A DNA stretch of 64,000 nucleotides, taken from assembly GCA_958450365.1 (NCBI GenBank), contig CAUEEP010000930.1:682001-746000 (forward strand). Reading direction: 5' to 3'. The notes beneath the pieces are model-generated. The model had not been told where the DNA came from. It ran no database searches and saw only the letters and a list, made by a program, of their open reading frames with translations. Numbering within the stretch: position 1 is the stretch's first letter; every line of letters starts with the position of its first letter. Shown here piece by piece: positions 22,640-34,663 of the stretch. Source of the stretch: Mesorhabditis belari (taxonomy: Eukaryota; Nematoda; Chromadorea; Rhabditida; Rhabditidae). The translations under genes and the position numbers were made by a program.

Positions 22640-25600
22640 ATGGAAACCTTACCGGAAAACGATGAGAATTTGACGTGGTGTAGCGCCTGTTTGGGCAGTA
22701 CAGATCCCGATTATCAGGTGATTGAAGGGAAAAATTTGGTTAATATTGTTCGCCGGAGTTCGACCACTCTTCTCTTTTTCTCCATATCTCAACTTCCAAT
22801 TGACAGATCAACTGGTGCTTGGTCTTGAAATATTCTTGATAAAATTCTGTTATAAAAACCCACAATTTATTTAATACATTTTAATGTAAAAACATAAAGA
22901 AAACTTTGTTCAAAGTTAGACTACTTACTTCAAAGGGTGGATCCTCTCAAAACCTCTATAACTCAAAATGTAGAAGCTGAATCAACTTTCGGTTTCTTTT
23001 ATTAGAATCTACATGAAATTTGAGTAAAGAAATATGGAATTTGTTTTGTGAACTTACTAAGAAAATCATCGAGAAAATTAGGGTCAAAGTCAAGTAAGTA
23101 AGATAGATAAAGATAAAGATAAAGATATAGATAAATATATATTGGGTTGGGGAGAATGAGTCGGCGCCGAAAATCAAAAAAAATGTCTAAAACTTCTATT
23201 CGACTTCGTCAAATAATATGCGTTTGATATGAGTAGAATGGTTAACTAATTCTCTACAAAATGACATTTAGAAGAAAATTCAAACAGCGCCTCCGCTCAA
23301 GGAAAAGCCATTTTTTCACAAAAACTACAAACTGTGATCTAGAAAAAACCATTGGTGGGATCTTCCTGCAAATTTGGCAACTTAAGTAATTGAATGTGCT
23401 CTATCTTTTTTATATAAACACCAAAGAAGGTTTATGTGAAAGAAACTGTTCAAATGATGAGTCGGACTCTTTGCCATTTTAACCAGCTGCGTTTCGAAGT
23501 TCATAAACTCCACGAAAGAAAAGCTTTGTGGAATCTCTCAAAAGTGATTTTGTAGAGAAATAGTGGATCCTTTTGATGAAACCAAACGTATGTTTAAAGA
23601 AGGCTTTATGTGTGCAAAAAGTCCCTTTAAAGTTTGGCGCCGACTCATTCTCCCCAACCCAATAGATAAAGATAAAGATAAGATAAGATAAAGATAAACT
23701 TATAGATAAACTTGTAGACTTATAGATATCAAATATAATTCAAAATAGGTTTATAGTACTTTGAGCTGAAAAAACATAGTTTTTAGCGCAATTTTCTTGT
23801 AGCAAGAGTGCCTAAGAAAGGGTGTTTTTGCTTTTTTACTTTTTTAAGCTCAAAATCTACTAAGAGATTACTGATTTAAAAATAAAAAAATAGTATTTTA
23901 CCTGTTTTTACTGTACTTTTATAACTAATCCTTAACAAATATGGTTAAAAGATCAAAGAAGAATTTCTAAACAAAGCTCAAAAGGTTGAATGGAGCTGAA
24001 AAAACACAGTTTTTAGCATCCATTCCAAGTAATAGCACCGCATCCATTCCAAGTAATGAAATAAGCAAATCTATTGGTTATGCTAAAGTTTAGACTCTAA
24101 TTATCATTAAATTTTTCATATTTAATAGAGTACTGTAAGACTGTAGCTGTAGTTATTGAATCGTCTTTCCAGACATACAACTTCGCCGTCTCGGGCGTCC
24201 TTCTCGCCGTCGTCGGTGTGATCGGTCTCTTCGGTAACATTCTCGTCGTCACTGTTTACCTCTCTCGTCATCACCGCATCCATTCAACTTCCATCTATTT
24301 GGCTTCTCTTGCGCTCTCCGATTTCTTTCTCATCATCACCGCTATGTTTCTCTTTGTACTCGAAGCGTGGAGGCATCATAATTATCCATGTATGTAATCC
24401 AAAGCTAATTTAGTACAAGATTAAAGTTATTAGGGAGTCAGTTATTAGGCAAGTAGTCATTTTTTCTTTTGTAATAGAGCTAGGTTCTTACAACGAGTCG
24501 GTTCAGTGTGCTGACTCAGGTTCCAACCGGGTTCCAACCGGGTTCAGTGTGTCAGAATGTGACCGAGCGATCTTTTCTTCCTCTATTAGTGTGATAAAGT
24601 GTTGCAGTTTAGGATTTCTACTACTAGGCTTACAATACAGACAATACTAGTAAAGAACGTACATACAGTTCAAGGGATAACTTTAATTCTCAGTACTTGC
24701 TTGGCTCTACACAACGGGCGCTCCATTGATTTTTCCGTTGGCAGCTGTTTTCCAGACCTCTTCCGGTAAACTAAACAATTCAAAACTTCAAAAAATTTTC
24801 ACAATTTCAGTATATTTATGCGTGGCAGCAGCTGTGGATTGCTTTATCACAGTGGTTTTGCCAGCCTCTGTCAAACAATTGTACTGTACACCGAGGTGAT
24901 TTTTAACTCTATGCATTAGCAAAGCACTGCATTAGCAAAGCACTGCATTAGCAAAGCACTGCATTAGCAAAGCACTGCATTAGCACTCTTTCTGATGCAC
25001 AACCCAATCCACAATCCTTTACAGAAGAGCCAGAATCACCGTTTTTTGGATAATGAATTTCTGTATTGTTTACAATATTCCGCACGCTTTGGAGATTGAA
25101 AAGGTGAGATTTCAAGGATCAGAAGACAGGGATTACAGGGATCAGAAAGCGAAGTATTTCTAAATATCTAAAGGATCTAAAAGGTTTAATTACTTTTTTA
25201 AAATATATTAGTATACTTCTTTTAATTTAATTTAAATTAGATTTTTAATTTTACACTTCTTTTAATAGTAAACTACTAGTAAATAAGTTGAGGAATGTCT
25301 AAAATCAGAAATTGATCTGGTTCTGAGCCGGTGTTAAGTAATGATATCAAAGTAATGGATTAAGGCTTTCTAAAACCTAAAACCTATCGTTTTAATAGTA
25401 AACTACTAGTAAATAAGTTGAAGAATGTCTAAAATCAGAAATTGTTCTGATTTTGGGCTGGTGTTAAGTAATGTAATGGATTAAGGCTTTCTAAAGCCTA
25501 AAACCTATCGTTTTAATAGTAAACTAATAGTAAATAAGCTAAGGAATGTCTAAAATCAAAAATTGATCTGATTTTGAGCTGGTGTCAGGTAATGATATCA

Positions 25601-27653
25601 AATTAATGGATTACGGCTTTCTAAAACCTAAAACCTATCGTAATCCTGACTACTTCTAGCTAAAAATAGGGAATTTAACGGATTATGGTAGCAAATTACG
25701 GTAGCCGATTTCGATCTTGATTTCGTTTGAGTTTGATTTCGACCAACTCACTAGGCCAGCTTTAACTGAAGATAGACTCTTCGGTTCAAAACTATTTGAA
25801 TACCGTAATCTTGACTACATTCTAAGGTTTAGATTATCTTAGAGAACGAATTTACAATTCGATAGACAAGAGAAACGAATTCTAAGTCTTTCCTAAAAAT
25901 TTCAAAGCCTAAAAAACTTTGAAAATATTCCATTCAACATTCTTAGACTTGCTTATCGATCTCATCAATGCTAATGTTTAATCGTTCAGATCTCAGTTTC
26001 AAGAACATCATTACGGTAGCCGATTCTAAGCTGACATTCTTAGCTTTCCAATGAAACAAAGCAGATTGATAGCTTTTCTAAAAGGCTGAACGGTTAAACG
26101 CTTAAAGAATGAGCCGATTTGGATCGATAAGCTAATCATCGTTTGCCAGGTTGCTTGCATTATGGACTCTGGACAGATCAGCTCTCAAATTTGTCCAACC
26201 GATATCCGAAAGAATCCAGCTTATTACACGATTTATTACACATATATGTACACAACATTTCTCGCCGTTGGACCGTTGATTCTTCTGATATTGCTCAATA
26301 TTTGCGTTGTTTACACAGTGGTCACAAGTGAGGTTGATAATGGAGGTAATGGAGTAGAGGAAAGTCGCTTCAAAGTCTTTAGAGATTATTAGATATTATT
26401 AGAGATTATTAGAGATTATTATAGACTATTAGAGATTATTAGAGACTATTATAGATTATTGTTTAAGCTTTTTTAATCCTTATTATCTTATTCAATTCTT
26501 TAGAAGAATCTGATACCGTCAGCTTGATCCTTGTCGTTTTCTTCTTCATCTTTTGCAACTTCACTGCCCTACTCGTCAACTTTTTAGAGTTGATATTACC
26601 GTTAACGGTTCGTTTTTTTAAGAATTATCTTATTAAAATATTGTTAACAATCAAATGTTAACAATCAAATGTTAACAATCAAATGTTAACAATCAAATGT
26701 TAACAATCAAATGTTAACAATCAAATGTTAACAATCAAATGTTAACAATCAAATGTTAACAATCAAATGTTAACAATCAAATGTTAACAATCAAATGTTA
26801 ACAATCAAATGTTAACAATCAAATGTTAACAATCAAATGTTAACAATCAAATGTTAACAATCAAATGTTAACAATCAAATGTTAACAATCAAATGTTAAC
26901 AATTTACCGTATTTCTTCGAATAGAAGGCCGGGTAAAGAGTATCATCGCGTACTCCTGCGTAGCAGCCCTTCTTTTCTGCATAAAAGCTTTCAATGAAGT
27001 GCTATAGGGCTGGAAAATGACTCAAAAATACCACATGAGCTAACAGATTTTTGAGCCATTTTCCAGCTCTATAGCACTTGATTGAAAGCTTTTATGCAGA
27101 AAAGAAATAAAAGGGCTACTACGCAGGAGTACGCGATGATACTCTTTACCCGGTCTTCTATTCGAAGAAATACGGTAATCTAATCAAATACTCTAGATAA
27201 TCCAGGAATTTCTTATTTAAAAATTTAGTTTGGTGAACTTTTGGTTTATCTTGTCGATCTATCCAATCTACTAATTGTTATCAATGCCACCGCCAATTTC
27301 TTTTGCTATTTATTCTTTGGTGCTGCGTTTAGGTGAGTTTAAATCAAAGAAATCAAAGAAATCAAAGAATTTTTGTTAAAATATGTAAACTAGAACTTAA
27401 AAAGATTCACGAAAATCGATAGCAATCTCAATTTGGCAAAAGGATTGTGTCAAAATGATTGTGTCAAAAGGAAAACGCAAAAAAAACGCTTGCATGCTTA
27501 AATCAAATCAACGAAATGAAAATCCCCCCAACTTTCAGACGAACTCTTCTCTCATTTTTCTCTCGTTCCACCACTTCAAAGCACAAAACCCAGGAGTTAA
27601 TCTGGCAATCGAATGGAACCTCAAAAATCCCTGAGAATCTCACTCTACTTTAG
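22640..27653 (+). CDS. FMRFamide-receptor-like G-protein-coupled receptor
   Basis: Nine exons close in phase (22640-22717, 24173-24389, 24694-24765, 24811-24895, 25025-25103, 26150-26327, 26504-26607, 27229-27332, 27539-27653) and give 343 aa. A short extracellular N-terminus with two Cys is followed by seven hydrophobic segments. TM1 carries GLFGNILVV (the GN motif); TM2 is IYLASLALSDFFLIITAM; the TM3 end reads AAAVDCFITVVLPASV in place of a DRY motif; EL2 has DSGQISSQICPTD; TM5 is TTFLAVGPLILLILLNI; TM7 is VINATANFFCYLFFGAAF (modified NPxxY). The loop-2 wording (YLASLALSD, FVLEAWRHH, and YTTGAPLIFPLAAVFQTSS) matches the nematode FRPR-type neuropeptide receptor group as I know it. The ligand is unknown. 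Introns carry a family C and a family D MITE plus satellites. Confidence 0.88.
23142..23662. mobile_element. MITE family C, copy 2
   Basis: 521 bp between TA dinucleotides in GPCR intron 1, within a GATAAA-rich tract. Its ends are TTGGGTTGGGGAGAATGAGT and the complement. Read in reverse it matches copy 1 at 18637-19155 nearly base for base over the segments compared, including AAAGGGACTTTTTGCACACA and GGATCCACTATTTCTCTACA. Confidence 0.88.
24903..24985. repeat. Minisatellite GCATTAGCAAAGCACT, about 5 units
   Basis: 16-bp unit tandem array in GPCR intron 4, just downstream of the exon 4 donor. Confidence 0.85.
25258..25645. repeat. ~125-bp tandem repeat, three units
   Basis: Three diverged direct repeats in GPCR intron 5, each starting near TTTTAATAGTAAACTACTAG and running through GGAATGTCTAAAATCAGAAA to GGCTTTCTAAAACCTAAAAC. 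Unit 2 lacks a short ATGATATCAA segment. Confidence 0.85.
26636..26904. repeat. 14-bp satellite AATGTTAACAATCA, about 19 units
   Basis: Nearly perfect head-to-tail copies of a 14-bp unit containing the HpaI-type palindrome GTTAAC. It fills GPCR intron 7 directly upstream of a family D MITE. The array is homogeneous, which suggests recent expansion. Confidence 0.95.
26905..27177. mobile_element. MITE family D, copy 2
   Basis: 273-bp palindrome with ends TACCGTATTTCTTCGAATAG and the complement, closely matching copy 1 at 21176-21462 but with shortened arms (a few bases missing after TAGCAGCCC). Located in GPCR intron 7. Confidence 0.88.
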
Positions 27654-27774
27654 TCATTTAACAACTATAGTTTAGTAAAATTGGGTAAGTAAACCAATCT
27701 TCAAAATTTCCATTATTAACTCCATTCTTTCTAATACCTGTTTTAGAGTTTTCCAAAAAGATGTGCTTGAGATA

Positions 27775-28235
27775 AAGCTATACCGTACACGATACCGTAA
27801 TCCATACCGTAATCCATACCGTAATCCATACCGTAATCCATACCGTAATCCTTACCGTAAACTATAATCCTTATCGTAATCCGCTACAGTAGCTATAATA
27901 GGGATTACTGTAGCGGAATATTACGGTACCACATTATAATAGAATTACGGTACCGCATTACTGCGTGGATTGCAGTACGGTAGCGGGCTACAGCAGTGGT
28001 TACGGTAAGGGTTACGATACTGGGTTACGGTAAGGATTACGGTATCGTATTACTGTATGGATTGCAGTAGTGGTTACGGTAAGGGTACGGTAAGGGTTGC
28101 GATATCGTATTACTGTATGAATTGCGGTACGGTAGCGGGCTACAGTAGTAGTTACGGTAAGAATTACGGCAAGGATTACAGTAATAGTTACGGTAATGGT
28201 TACGGTAAGGATTACGGTAGCTTTTCCCAAGCACA
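27775..28235. repeat. TACCGTA/TACGGTA-rich tandem and inverted repeats
   Basis: Starts with TACCGTAATCCA repeated several times (27783-27855), then changes to its inverse orientation (GGTTACGGTAAGGATTACGG-type units, 27960-28220). The whole tract can fold on itself. The TACCGTA word is also the end sequence of MITE families A, D and G. Confidence 0.75.
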
Positions 28236-28302
28236 CCTTTTCGAAAACGCGCCAATCAAAAGAAATCCAGTTTAATCAAAAAATTTCCCCTATCCGGTGC
28301 TA

Positions 28303-28508
28303 TCTCATTGTACTGTGTACATTGTACTGTACTCACTGTACATTGTACTGTACTCATTGTACATTGTACTGTACTCATTGTACATTGTACTGTACTCACT
28401 GTACATTGCACTGTACTCACTGTACATTGTACATTGTACTGTACTCACTGTACATTGTACATTGTACTGTACTCACTGTACATTGTACATTGTACTGTAC
28501 TCATTGTG
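28303..28508. repeat. Satellite CATTGTACATTGTACTGTACT
   Basis: ~21-bp unit (CTGTACTCATTGTACATTGTA) repeated about nine times with small variants. It is open in all forward frames, giving false Cys-, Leu- and Tyr-rich ORFs. A short echo (TACATTGTACATTGTACATT) is at 29020-29045. Confidence 0.9.
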
Positions 28509-28782
28509 ACATCACATTTTACTTGTTTTCTTTTTAGTATTCTATCTAACCACTTATCTTTTTTTTTGATTTTTATCTATTCGAAACCCACAAAAAACGG
28601 TGATACGGTGTCTATCTTTAGCGCTTGTTTTTTTTCCTCCTAAATTTATTTCGTTTTCTTTCGATAAGTGGTGCGACTTTTTTTTTTTGAGATTTCTGTG
28701 TACTCTTTGATTCATTTCATGTTATTTGATACAAATCTGATTCTGATAAATATCATTTGATTTAAAATGGATTTAGAAAAGC

Positions 28783-28906
28783 ATTGTATCAGGCTAAAGA
28801 AGCCGGCTGAGCCAGTTGCAAGCATTGTATCAGGCTAAAGAAGCCAGCTGAGCCAGTTGCAAGCATTGTATCAGGCTAAAGAAGCCGGCTGAGCCAGTTG
28901 CAAGCG
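28783..28906. repeat. 41-bp tandem repeat, three units
   Basis: Unit begins AAGCATTGTATCAGGCTAAA and ends GCCGGCTGAGCCAGTTGC. The three copies differ at one or two positions. Confidence 0.9.
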
Positions 28907-29524
28907 TTAAAGTGAAAAATAAAGAGAATTTAGAGAATTGTACAAACATTATGACTATTTTTACAGTTTTAATGGATAAAATGAGTCCTTGCAATCGTAA
29001 CCGAGAGTATTTATACTAGGTACATTGTACATTGTACATTGTACTTCTGCTAGATTCTAGACACTTTCTGTACAATTTAGGAGCTGATGGTTTGGCGACT
29101 GAGGAATCGATGATTTGGGGAACTGATTGCACCAGAAAGGATGCGTTTCAGCGATAAATTTGAACACAAATTACATTTGGGAGAAGTTAGGGCAGAATCT
29201 TAAAGCCTTGACAAAGTTCAAAAGGCTGACCTGACTCTAGGACAGCTGGAATATCCAGTTCTTTCGTGACGATGGCATTTTCGGCGTAAAATCGCTTAGT
29301 TGTTAACTGTTTTATTGATAATTTGGTGTAAATTCAAAGATAACTAAACTATTGTAGTTATTTGATAACTATAATAGTTTAGTTAGTTCTTTTTCAGAAA
29401 TCCGTGCTGTTCTCGGCTTAATAGCGCGCCCCAGCTACCGTACCCTCGCCATTTCTCCAGCTACCGTAACCACTCCATTTCGCTCATTTTTTTCTTTCTT
29501 TTTTATTTTTTCGGAGTGGGATTT

Positions 29525-30034
29525 GGGAGTGGGACAAATGCGACCTTTTTTTTGCGCACCCGGACATTTGCGCACCTTTTTTCCGCACTTAGCCCATTAG
29601 CGCACCTTTTTTCCGCACTTAGCCCATTAGCGCACCTTTTTTTCGCGTTTTAAAAAAGCTCTAAAAGCTAATATTAACCAATTTCTATTCCAAAAGTTGT
29701 TTTTCTAGGTAATTTGAGGGTGTCGAATCGAAATTTTGACATAACAGAGCGTGTGGAATCAATTTGAAAGACAGGCTAGGTCAAATTACAGAAAATTGTT
29801 GATTTTTCTCTTTGTATAACTCCGTCCGTTTGTTTCCACACGCTCTGTTATGTCAAAATTTCGATTCGACACCCTCAAATTACCTAGAAAAACAACTTTT
29901 GGAATAGAAATTGGTTAATATTAGCTTTTAGAGCTTTTTAAAACGCGAAAAAAGGTGCGCTAATGGGTTCAGTGCGGAAAAAAAAGTGCGCAAATGGGCC
30001 AAGTGCGGAAAAAGGTCGCAATTGTCCCACTCCC
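29525..30034. mobile_element. MITE family E (GGGAGTGGGACAAATGCGACC ends), copy 1
   Basis: A 510-bp palindrome. The left arm has GGGAGTGGGACAAATGCGAC, then several TTTTTTCCGCACTTAGCCCATTAGCGCACC-type direct units, then CAATTTCTATTCCAAAAGTT and GTGTCGAATCGAAATTTTGAC. The right arm repeats these inverted and ends TCGCAATTGTCCCACTCCC. A related element is at 34664-35039. Confidence 0.85.
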
Positions 30035-30584
30035 GTGGGATTTTTTTAATTTAGAAGTTTATTTTTTCTTTTTCTAATTGTAAAGTTCTTTACTTATTAT
30101 TTAGTGGAGTGATATTCGATCGTCAGTTTATCGGGAAAAGAAAAGCAACGATTTAGCTATAAGTTAAGTTTTATGTTTGAATTATTTTATTTCAAGGAGT
30201 TTTTTTAGAAACCAGAGCCGGCAAGAAGCATTGTAACCAACAGAAGAAAATGCTAGCCGAGACAACGACAACCACGACAACAACGACACAACGACAACAA
30301 CTCTTTATTCATCAAATGGGTAACTTTTAACGAATTAATTTAATTTAAACAGCGTATAAACTTAAAAAAGATTTGGAACAAAGTAAATTTAAGTCATTAT
30401 TTGCTCATTCTTTCCTTTAGTAAGAATCATCCATCTAAAATAACTTTTTGTTTTAGTTGTCATTAGAGCATCTGGCTCAAATCGTTGATTTTCCTTGGTG
30501 TTGCGGGGTAGCCAGCTTAAGTCGGCTTACAGGCTTGCCAAATCTTGTATTTTTTCTTGAATCGTTTTCGCCGTTCTTTTGATG

Positions 30585-30952
30585 TCACTTCTTTTGAACC
30601 TTTTCCAATAAAATATCAAGCATTCCCTTAATTTTATTAAAAACGCTATCATCATTTGCACATTGAACCAGGATAGAGATTCAGTTTTTTAAAAGTTCGA
30701 TTTGTGTAAATCTTTGGTGATTCCATCAACAGTTCAACAAATGGGCTGAGTGACGTGTGCATTTGAATTGGGACGACGTTTGGCATCGTCCTGGTTTGGC
30801 GACGATTAAATTTAAAGTGAAAAACGTCAATTATGTTGCTTTCAGTGTTTTGACCCGTTTTTGGGATATCTTTAGCTAAAGGTTTCCTAAACGCCAAAAT
30901 TGTCAATCTTCATATGCCCACCTGGTTGTATTGGATTTCCCACGCTTCCCAT
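30585..30952 (-). pseudogene. Frameshifted ORF of unknown identity with a TATA-like box upstream
   Basis: The ATG at 30950-30952 opens MGSVGNPIQPGGHMK, but the frame then stops. A one-base shift gives the longest frame (IIDVFHFKFNRRQTRTMPNV, SLSPFVELLMESPKIYTN, FKKLNLYPG). A second shift near 30657 continues as DDSVFNKIKGMLDILLEKV before a stop at 30585. TATATAAGG lies at 30976-30984, about 25 bp upstream of the ATG. I do not recognise the product. The two shifts and the TIR-like flanks point to a dead element gene, though short introns cannot be excluded. Confidence 0.4.
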
Positions 30953-31036
30953 TAAAATGAAAAAAAATTGGCGGCCTTATATATGCGCATTGCTTGACGG
31001 CACGGTAGCTGGAGAGCGCTATTAGGCGGAGAGCAG

Positions 31037-32990
31037 TCACGAAACACATTCTAAGTAAAAGAGCAAGTTATCCAAGTCAACGATATTCTTGAGCCAATCC
31101 ACTATTGAAAACTTAACTATCATAGCTATCCCAAAGCTGATCCACTTTCAAATAACATTCTCCACTTACTATTAGCGTCAATTGCACTTTGTTGTGGTGG
31201 GAGGGCACCAAAGTGAATGAGTGAAAAGAAGCAATGAAATGAAGAGAAAGACCAATTGAGCCTTTTCGTTTTCCCCATATCCTTTTCCCCTTCCCTTAAA
31301 CTGTAACATTAGCCACACATTGGCACCTTCCAAGTGATAGGCCCAATGGACCATTGAGAGGAGCGGCTGCCTCCCCATCCATTCTCGGGTCTTTCATCTT
31401 CTTTTCATCTACTTTCCACCACTCTGTCACACTCGTTTATCTAACACACCATTCACTTTGTTCACTTTGTGTTCACATCCATTTCACCGCTAAACTCTTT
31501 TCTTATCCGGTTGTCTTGGCTTTGCTTCATCTGTTAGACTCCCGTACGTTTCTTCGTTAATCGTATGAACACACCTCTTCTGGTGAAGTCCAGCATTTTC
31601 TCAGGAATTGAACTCGACTTGACTTATAGGGCAGCTTCCAAACAAATCCTTTCTAGCGCTCTTCATTCTCTTTTCACTTCTCATTGCCAGGAATAATAGA
31701 ATATCAACTATTTGCTATTTATCAGTTATTTATCAGCATTTGGACTCTGACCAGACCTAAGTCTTGAACAGTTTGGCATATTTCTGGTACTTCATAAGTC
31801 TTTGCTCTTTACAATTTCATAGCTACATGGGAAATATGCATCTTTTGGATTTTGGATCTTTTGGATAATACTTACACTTGTGTTTTCTCATTCATTATCG
31901 TTTAGCGAGCTATCAAGTACTTTAACTGACCGTTTTTGCTTTGTTTTTGCTTGGTTTTTTCTTATTTTCGGCTAATACAGTAAACCAATTAGGTTCTTAA
32001 TTTTAACAATTACTTAAACGCTTCCTCAATCCCATTTAAAACCAGTGAATGAGTCAGCAATCAATACAATGTCCGAGTGATCGGATAACCCCCATTTCCC
32101 CCCTCGAATCATTGATGGATCCATGAGTGAATCTCTTCAGGGGTCACATGTGCCTTTTCTTTCTCATTCATCCATTTCTTTTTTTTCTTAAACTCACCAA
32201 TTTTTCATCCCAATAATCCATCACCCAAATGGGCCCATTCGATCAAATGAAAGAGAAACACTCGGTGATTTATCCCAAAAGAAAAAGAAATATCTTTTTT
32301 CATATCAATGATACATCCATTTATCCACGCTTTTGAATCATTGCTAAGAGAAAAACGGAAATAAATTGATGGCCAAGGAAAGGCTTTTAGAATAGTGAAT
32401 CAGCATAGTACTACTGTAGGTTTGGACATAGCACAGTACTACTGTAGGTTTGTCTGTACAATGGAACTGGTTCTAGGACCAATTTGCTAAAGGCCAGGAT
32501 CAGAGATAGTCCTAGATTATCCTGGATAAGCTAGCTAGCCTGGAGCCTGAGTTAGACGAAGCCAAGACCAAGGCTTAAAAACTGCTTACACCAGTTAGAG
32601 CCAGGTCATGCTTATAGCCTTGACTTGGCTGAGGTACTGTACTGTGTTCTACTGTGTACTGTACTATAGCAAATCTGTGTATCAGTACTAAAGTGTCCTC
32701 CGTTTGGTTTCTAGAGTTTGTCCCTTAACTACTGTAATCTTGTCTCTAGTTTAGTACAATACTACTGTAGAACGTTCTTCAGTGCACAGTTGGGGTTAAA
32801 TTTTCTGGTCAAATACCTGGACAAGTTACCGTACTCTTTCTAGTCATTCAAAAATTTATACGATAGTCTAGAAAGTTGCCAAAATGGATTCAGTTTTTAA
32901 TTACAAGCATCCAATAATTCGTACACATAAATCCTAAAATAGCAGGAACAATATGTCTTAGGAAAGTTAATCAAATGTGAATTGAACCCT
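31037..32990. other. Gene-poor intergenic region
   Basis: Nothing convincing. The ORFs at 31178-31378 (minus) and 31354-31560 (plus) overlap and have no splice context. CTACTGTAGGTTTG is duplicated at 32411-32450. Some promoter of the downstream metallopeptidase could lie here, but nothing identifies it. Confidence 0.4.
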
Positions 32991-32992
32991 TT

Positions 32993-33118
32993 CTTCTTTC
33001 TTCTTTCTTCTTTCTTCTTTCTTCTTTCCATTTTCTTCTTTCCATTTTCTTCTTTCCATTTTCTTCTTTCCATTTTCTTCTTTCCATTTTCTTCTTTCCA
33101 TTTTCTTCTTTCCATTTC
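32993..33118. repeat. CTTCTTTCCATTTT microsatellite
   Basis: Starts as (TTTCTTC)n and changes to a 14-bp CTTCTTTCCATTTT unit repeated about seven times. The minus-strand frame gives a false Lys/Glu repeat protein. Confidence 0.9.
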
Positions 33119-33844
33119 CCTCAATTCGTACCCAATTGTGCAAATGAATGAATGGAAATGAAGGGAGAATTTGATGAGATAAAAAGAGAAAGAGAAAGAA
33201 TATTCAGCTATCTCTTGGAAAAAAATAGATGTTCATTTGCAAAGTGTTCTCCAGGAAATGAGAAGTTCAATCTTTTCTATTTCTGTGTACTTTATGCTAA
33301 TAGAAATTCACCATTTCTGGAGCACTTTTGGTGGATTTTTCTTGGCAAAATAAAGATAAAAACACTTTAGACTTTACAGCATTGTTTTTAGCATTGTTTA
33401 CTGTAACTTTTAAAACTAAAGTACTCATAATTAAACAAAATTTCTACACAATTTGTTATTAGACTAAAAAGAGAATCCTAATCCTTTCCTTTATCCTTTT
33501 TTTTCTTCAGAAAAACATTTTCTTCCCTCAATGATCATTTTCTTTGAAAAGTCTATGTTAGAGACCTCAGGGACTTCAGAATTAGATTCACAATGGACAA
33601 GAAAAGAAGAAAAGATGAGGAAAAGTGTTAACGGGGTGGGAAAAGAGCGGAACAGACAAATGATGCTGACTGAGCCACTGAGGAAGCCTATAGGGCCCTA
33701 TAAGGCCACATTGTCTCCTACTTCTATCTATTTTTCTTCTTTTCTTCAATTCTTCTTATCTTTTCTCTGTTCTTTATTCTTTTATTCATTAATTTTCCTT
33801 CTTTTCGAATTAGAGATTGATTGGGAAGAGAAGTTCTTGAATCC

Positions 33845-33916
33845 AGTTTCTAGCTTCTAGCTTCTAGCTTCTAACTTCTAGCTTCTAGCTTCTAACTTCT
33901 AACTTCTAACTTCATT
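33845..33916. repeat. TTCTAGC / TTCTAAC heptamer array
   Basis: About ten 7-bp units, TTCTAGC grading into TTCTAAC. Confidence 0.85.
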
Positions 33917-34261
33917 GAAACTGACCGAGCTTTTGTACTTATTAGATACATACAAGGTAATCTATAATTATAGATGCAGAAAGCTTTGTAGGTAAATAAT
34001 ATTAAACTTTAGAGAAAGAGAATTAAACTACCGCTTGAAATGCTTTTATTGCTCAGTGCAAAATTTTAGCTTTTAGTTAGATTGCGATTGTTAGTAATAG
34101 ATCATAAGCCATTGTATCTATAATTATGGAAAACCATTTACAAACAGCTTTAGACCCAACTGCACTTATGAATGTACTTTTTTGGTTTTGTGAAGCTATA
34201 AAGGCTCAATGTGAACCTATGAGTTCTGACTCAGAATTAGACCAAAGCTAAATGGTGTAAA

Positions 34262-34390
34262 ATCTTATTGTTAGATCTTTAGTTTTTTGTTTTTTGGTTT
34301 GTTTGTTTTTAGTTTTTTGTTTTTTGGTTTTTGTTTTTAGTTGTTGGTTTTTTGTTTTTTTTTTTTTGGGGTTTTTTTTTTTTTTTTTTT

Positions 34391-34445
<55 letters not shown>

Positions 34446-34578
34446 TTAGATGTTTTTTTATATTTATTTTTTTTAGATATTAGATGTTAGATGTTAGATG
34501 TTAGATGTTAGATGTTAGATGTTAGATATTAGATGTTAGATATTAGATATTAGATATTAGATATTAGATGTTAGATCC
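34262..34578. repeat. Poly-T tract followed by TTAGATG heptamer array
   Basis: TTTTTGG/TTTTTAG sequence leads into an interrupted T homopolymer (about 34348-34444), followed by TTAGATG and TTAGATA heptamers at about 34483-34576. Homopolymer length is likely unreliable in assembly. Confidence 0.85.
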
Positions 34579-34663
34579 AAGTTAGTTCTGGTTTAACTCT
34601 AAAGCGTGCCCCATTTTACCGTAGCCCAATTACTAGCAGCTTTTTCATTTTTTCATAAAATCT

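Larger units (their letters stand above)
29407..31036. mobile_element. Candidate decayed DNA transposon with ~36-bp imperfect TIRs
   Basis: CTGTTCTCGGCTTAATAGCG with CGCCCCAGCTACCGTA (29407-29442) is the imperfect reverse complement of the segment at 31001-31036 (CACGGTAGCTGGAGAGCGCT then ATTAGGCGGAGAGCAG). Between them lie a foldback MITE (29525-30034) and a frameshifted minus-strand ORF (30585-30952). Alignment by eye gives roughly 80% identity of the ends. No known transposase motif was seen, so the assignment rests on the ends alone. Confidence 0.4.

Noticed and set aside
28057..28537. Several open frames with Cys/Leu/Tyr-rich repeats
   Set aside because: They are read-through of the CATTGTACATTGTACTGTACT and TACGGTA satellites, open in many frames and on both strands.
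26636..28910. CRISPR-like array
   Set aside because: Repeats are contiguous with no unique spacers, and this is a eukaryotic genome; these are plain satellites.
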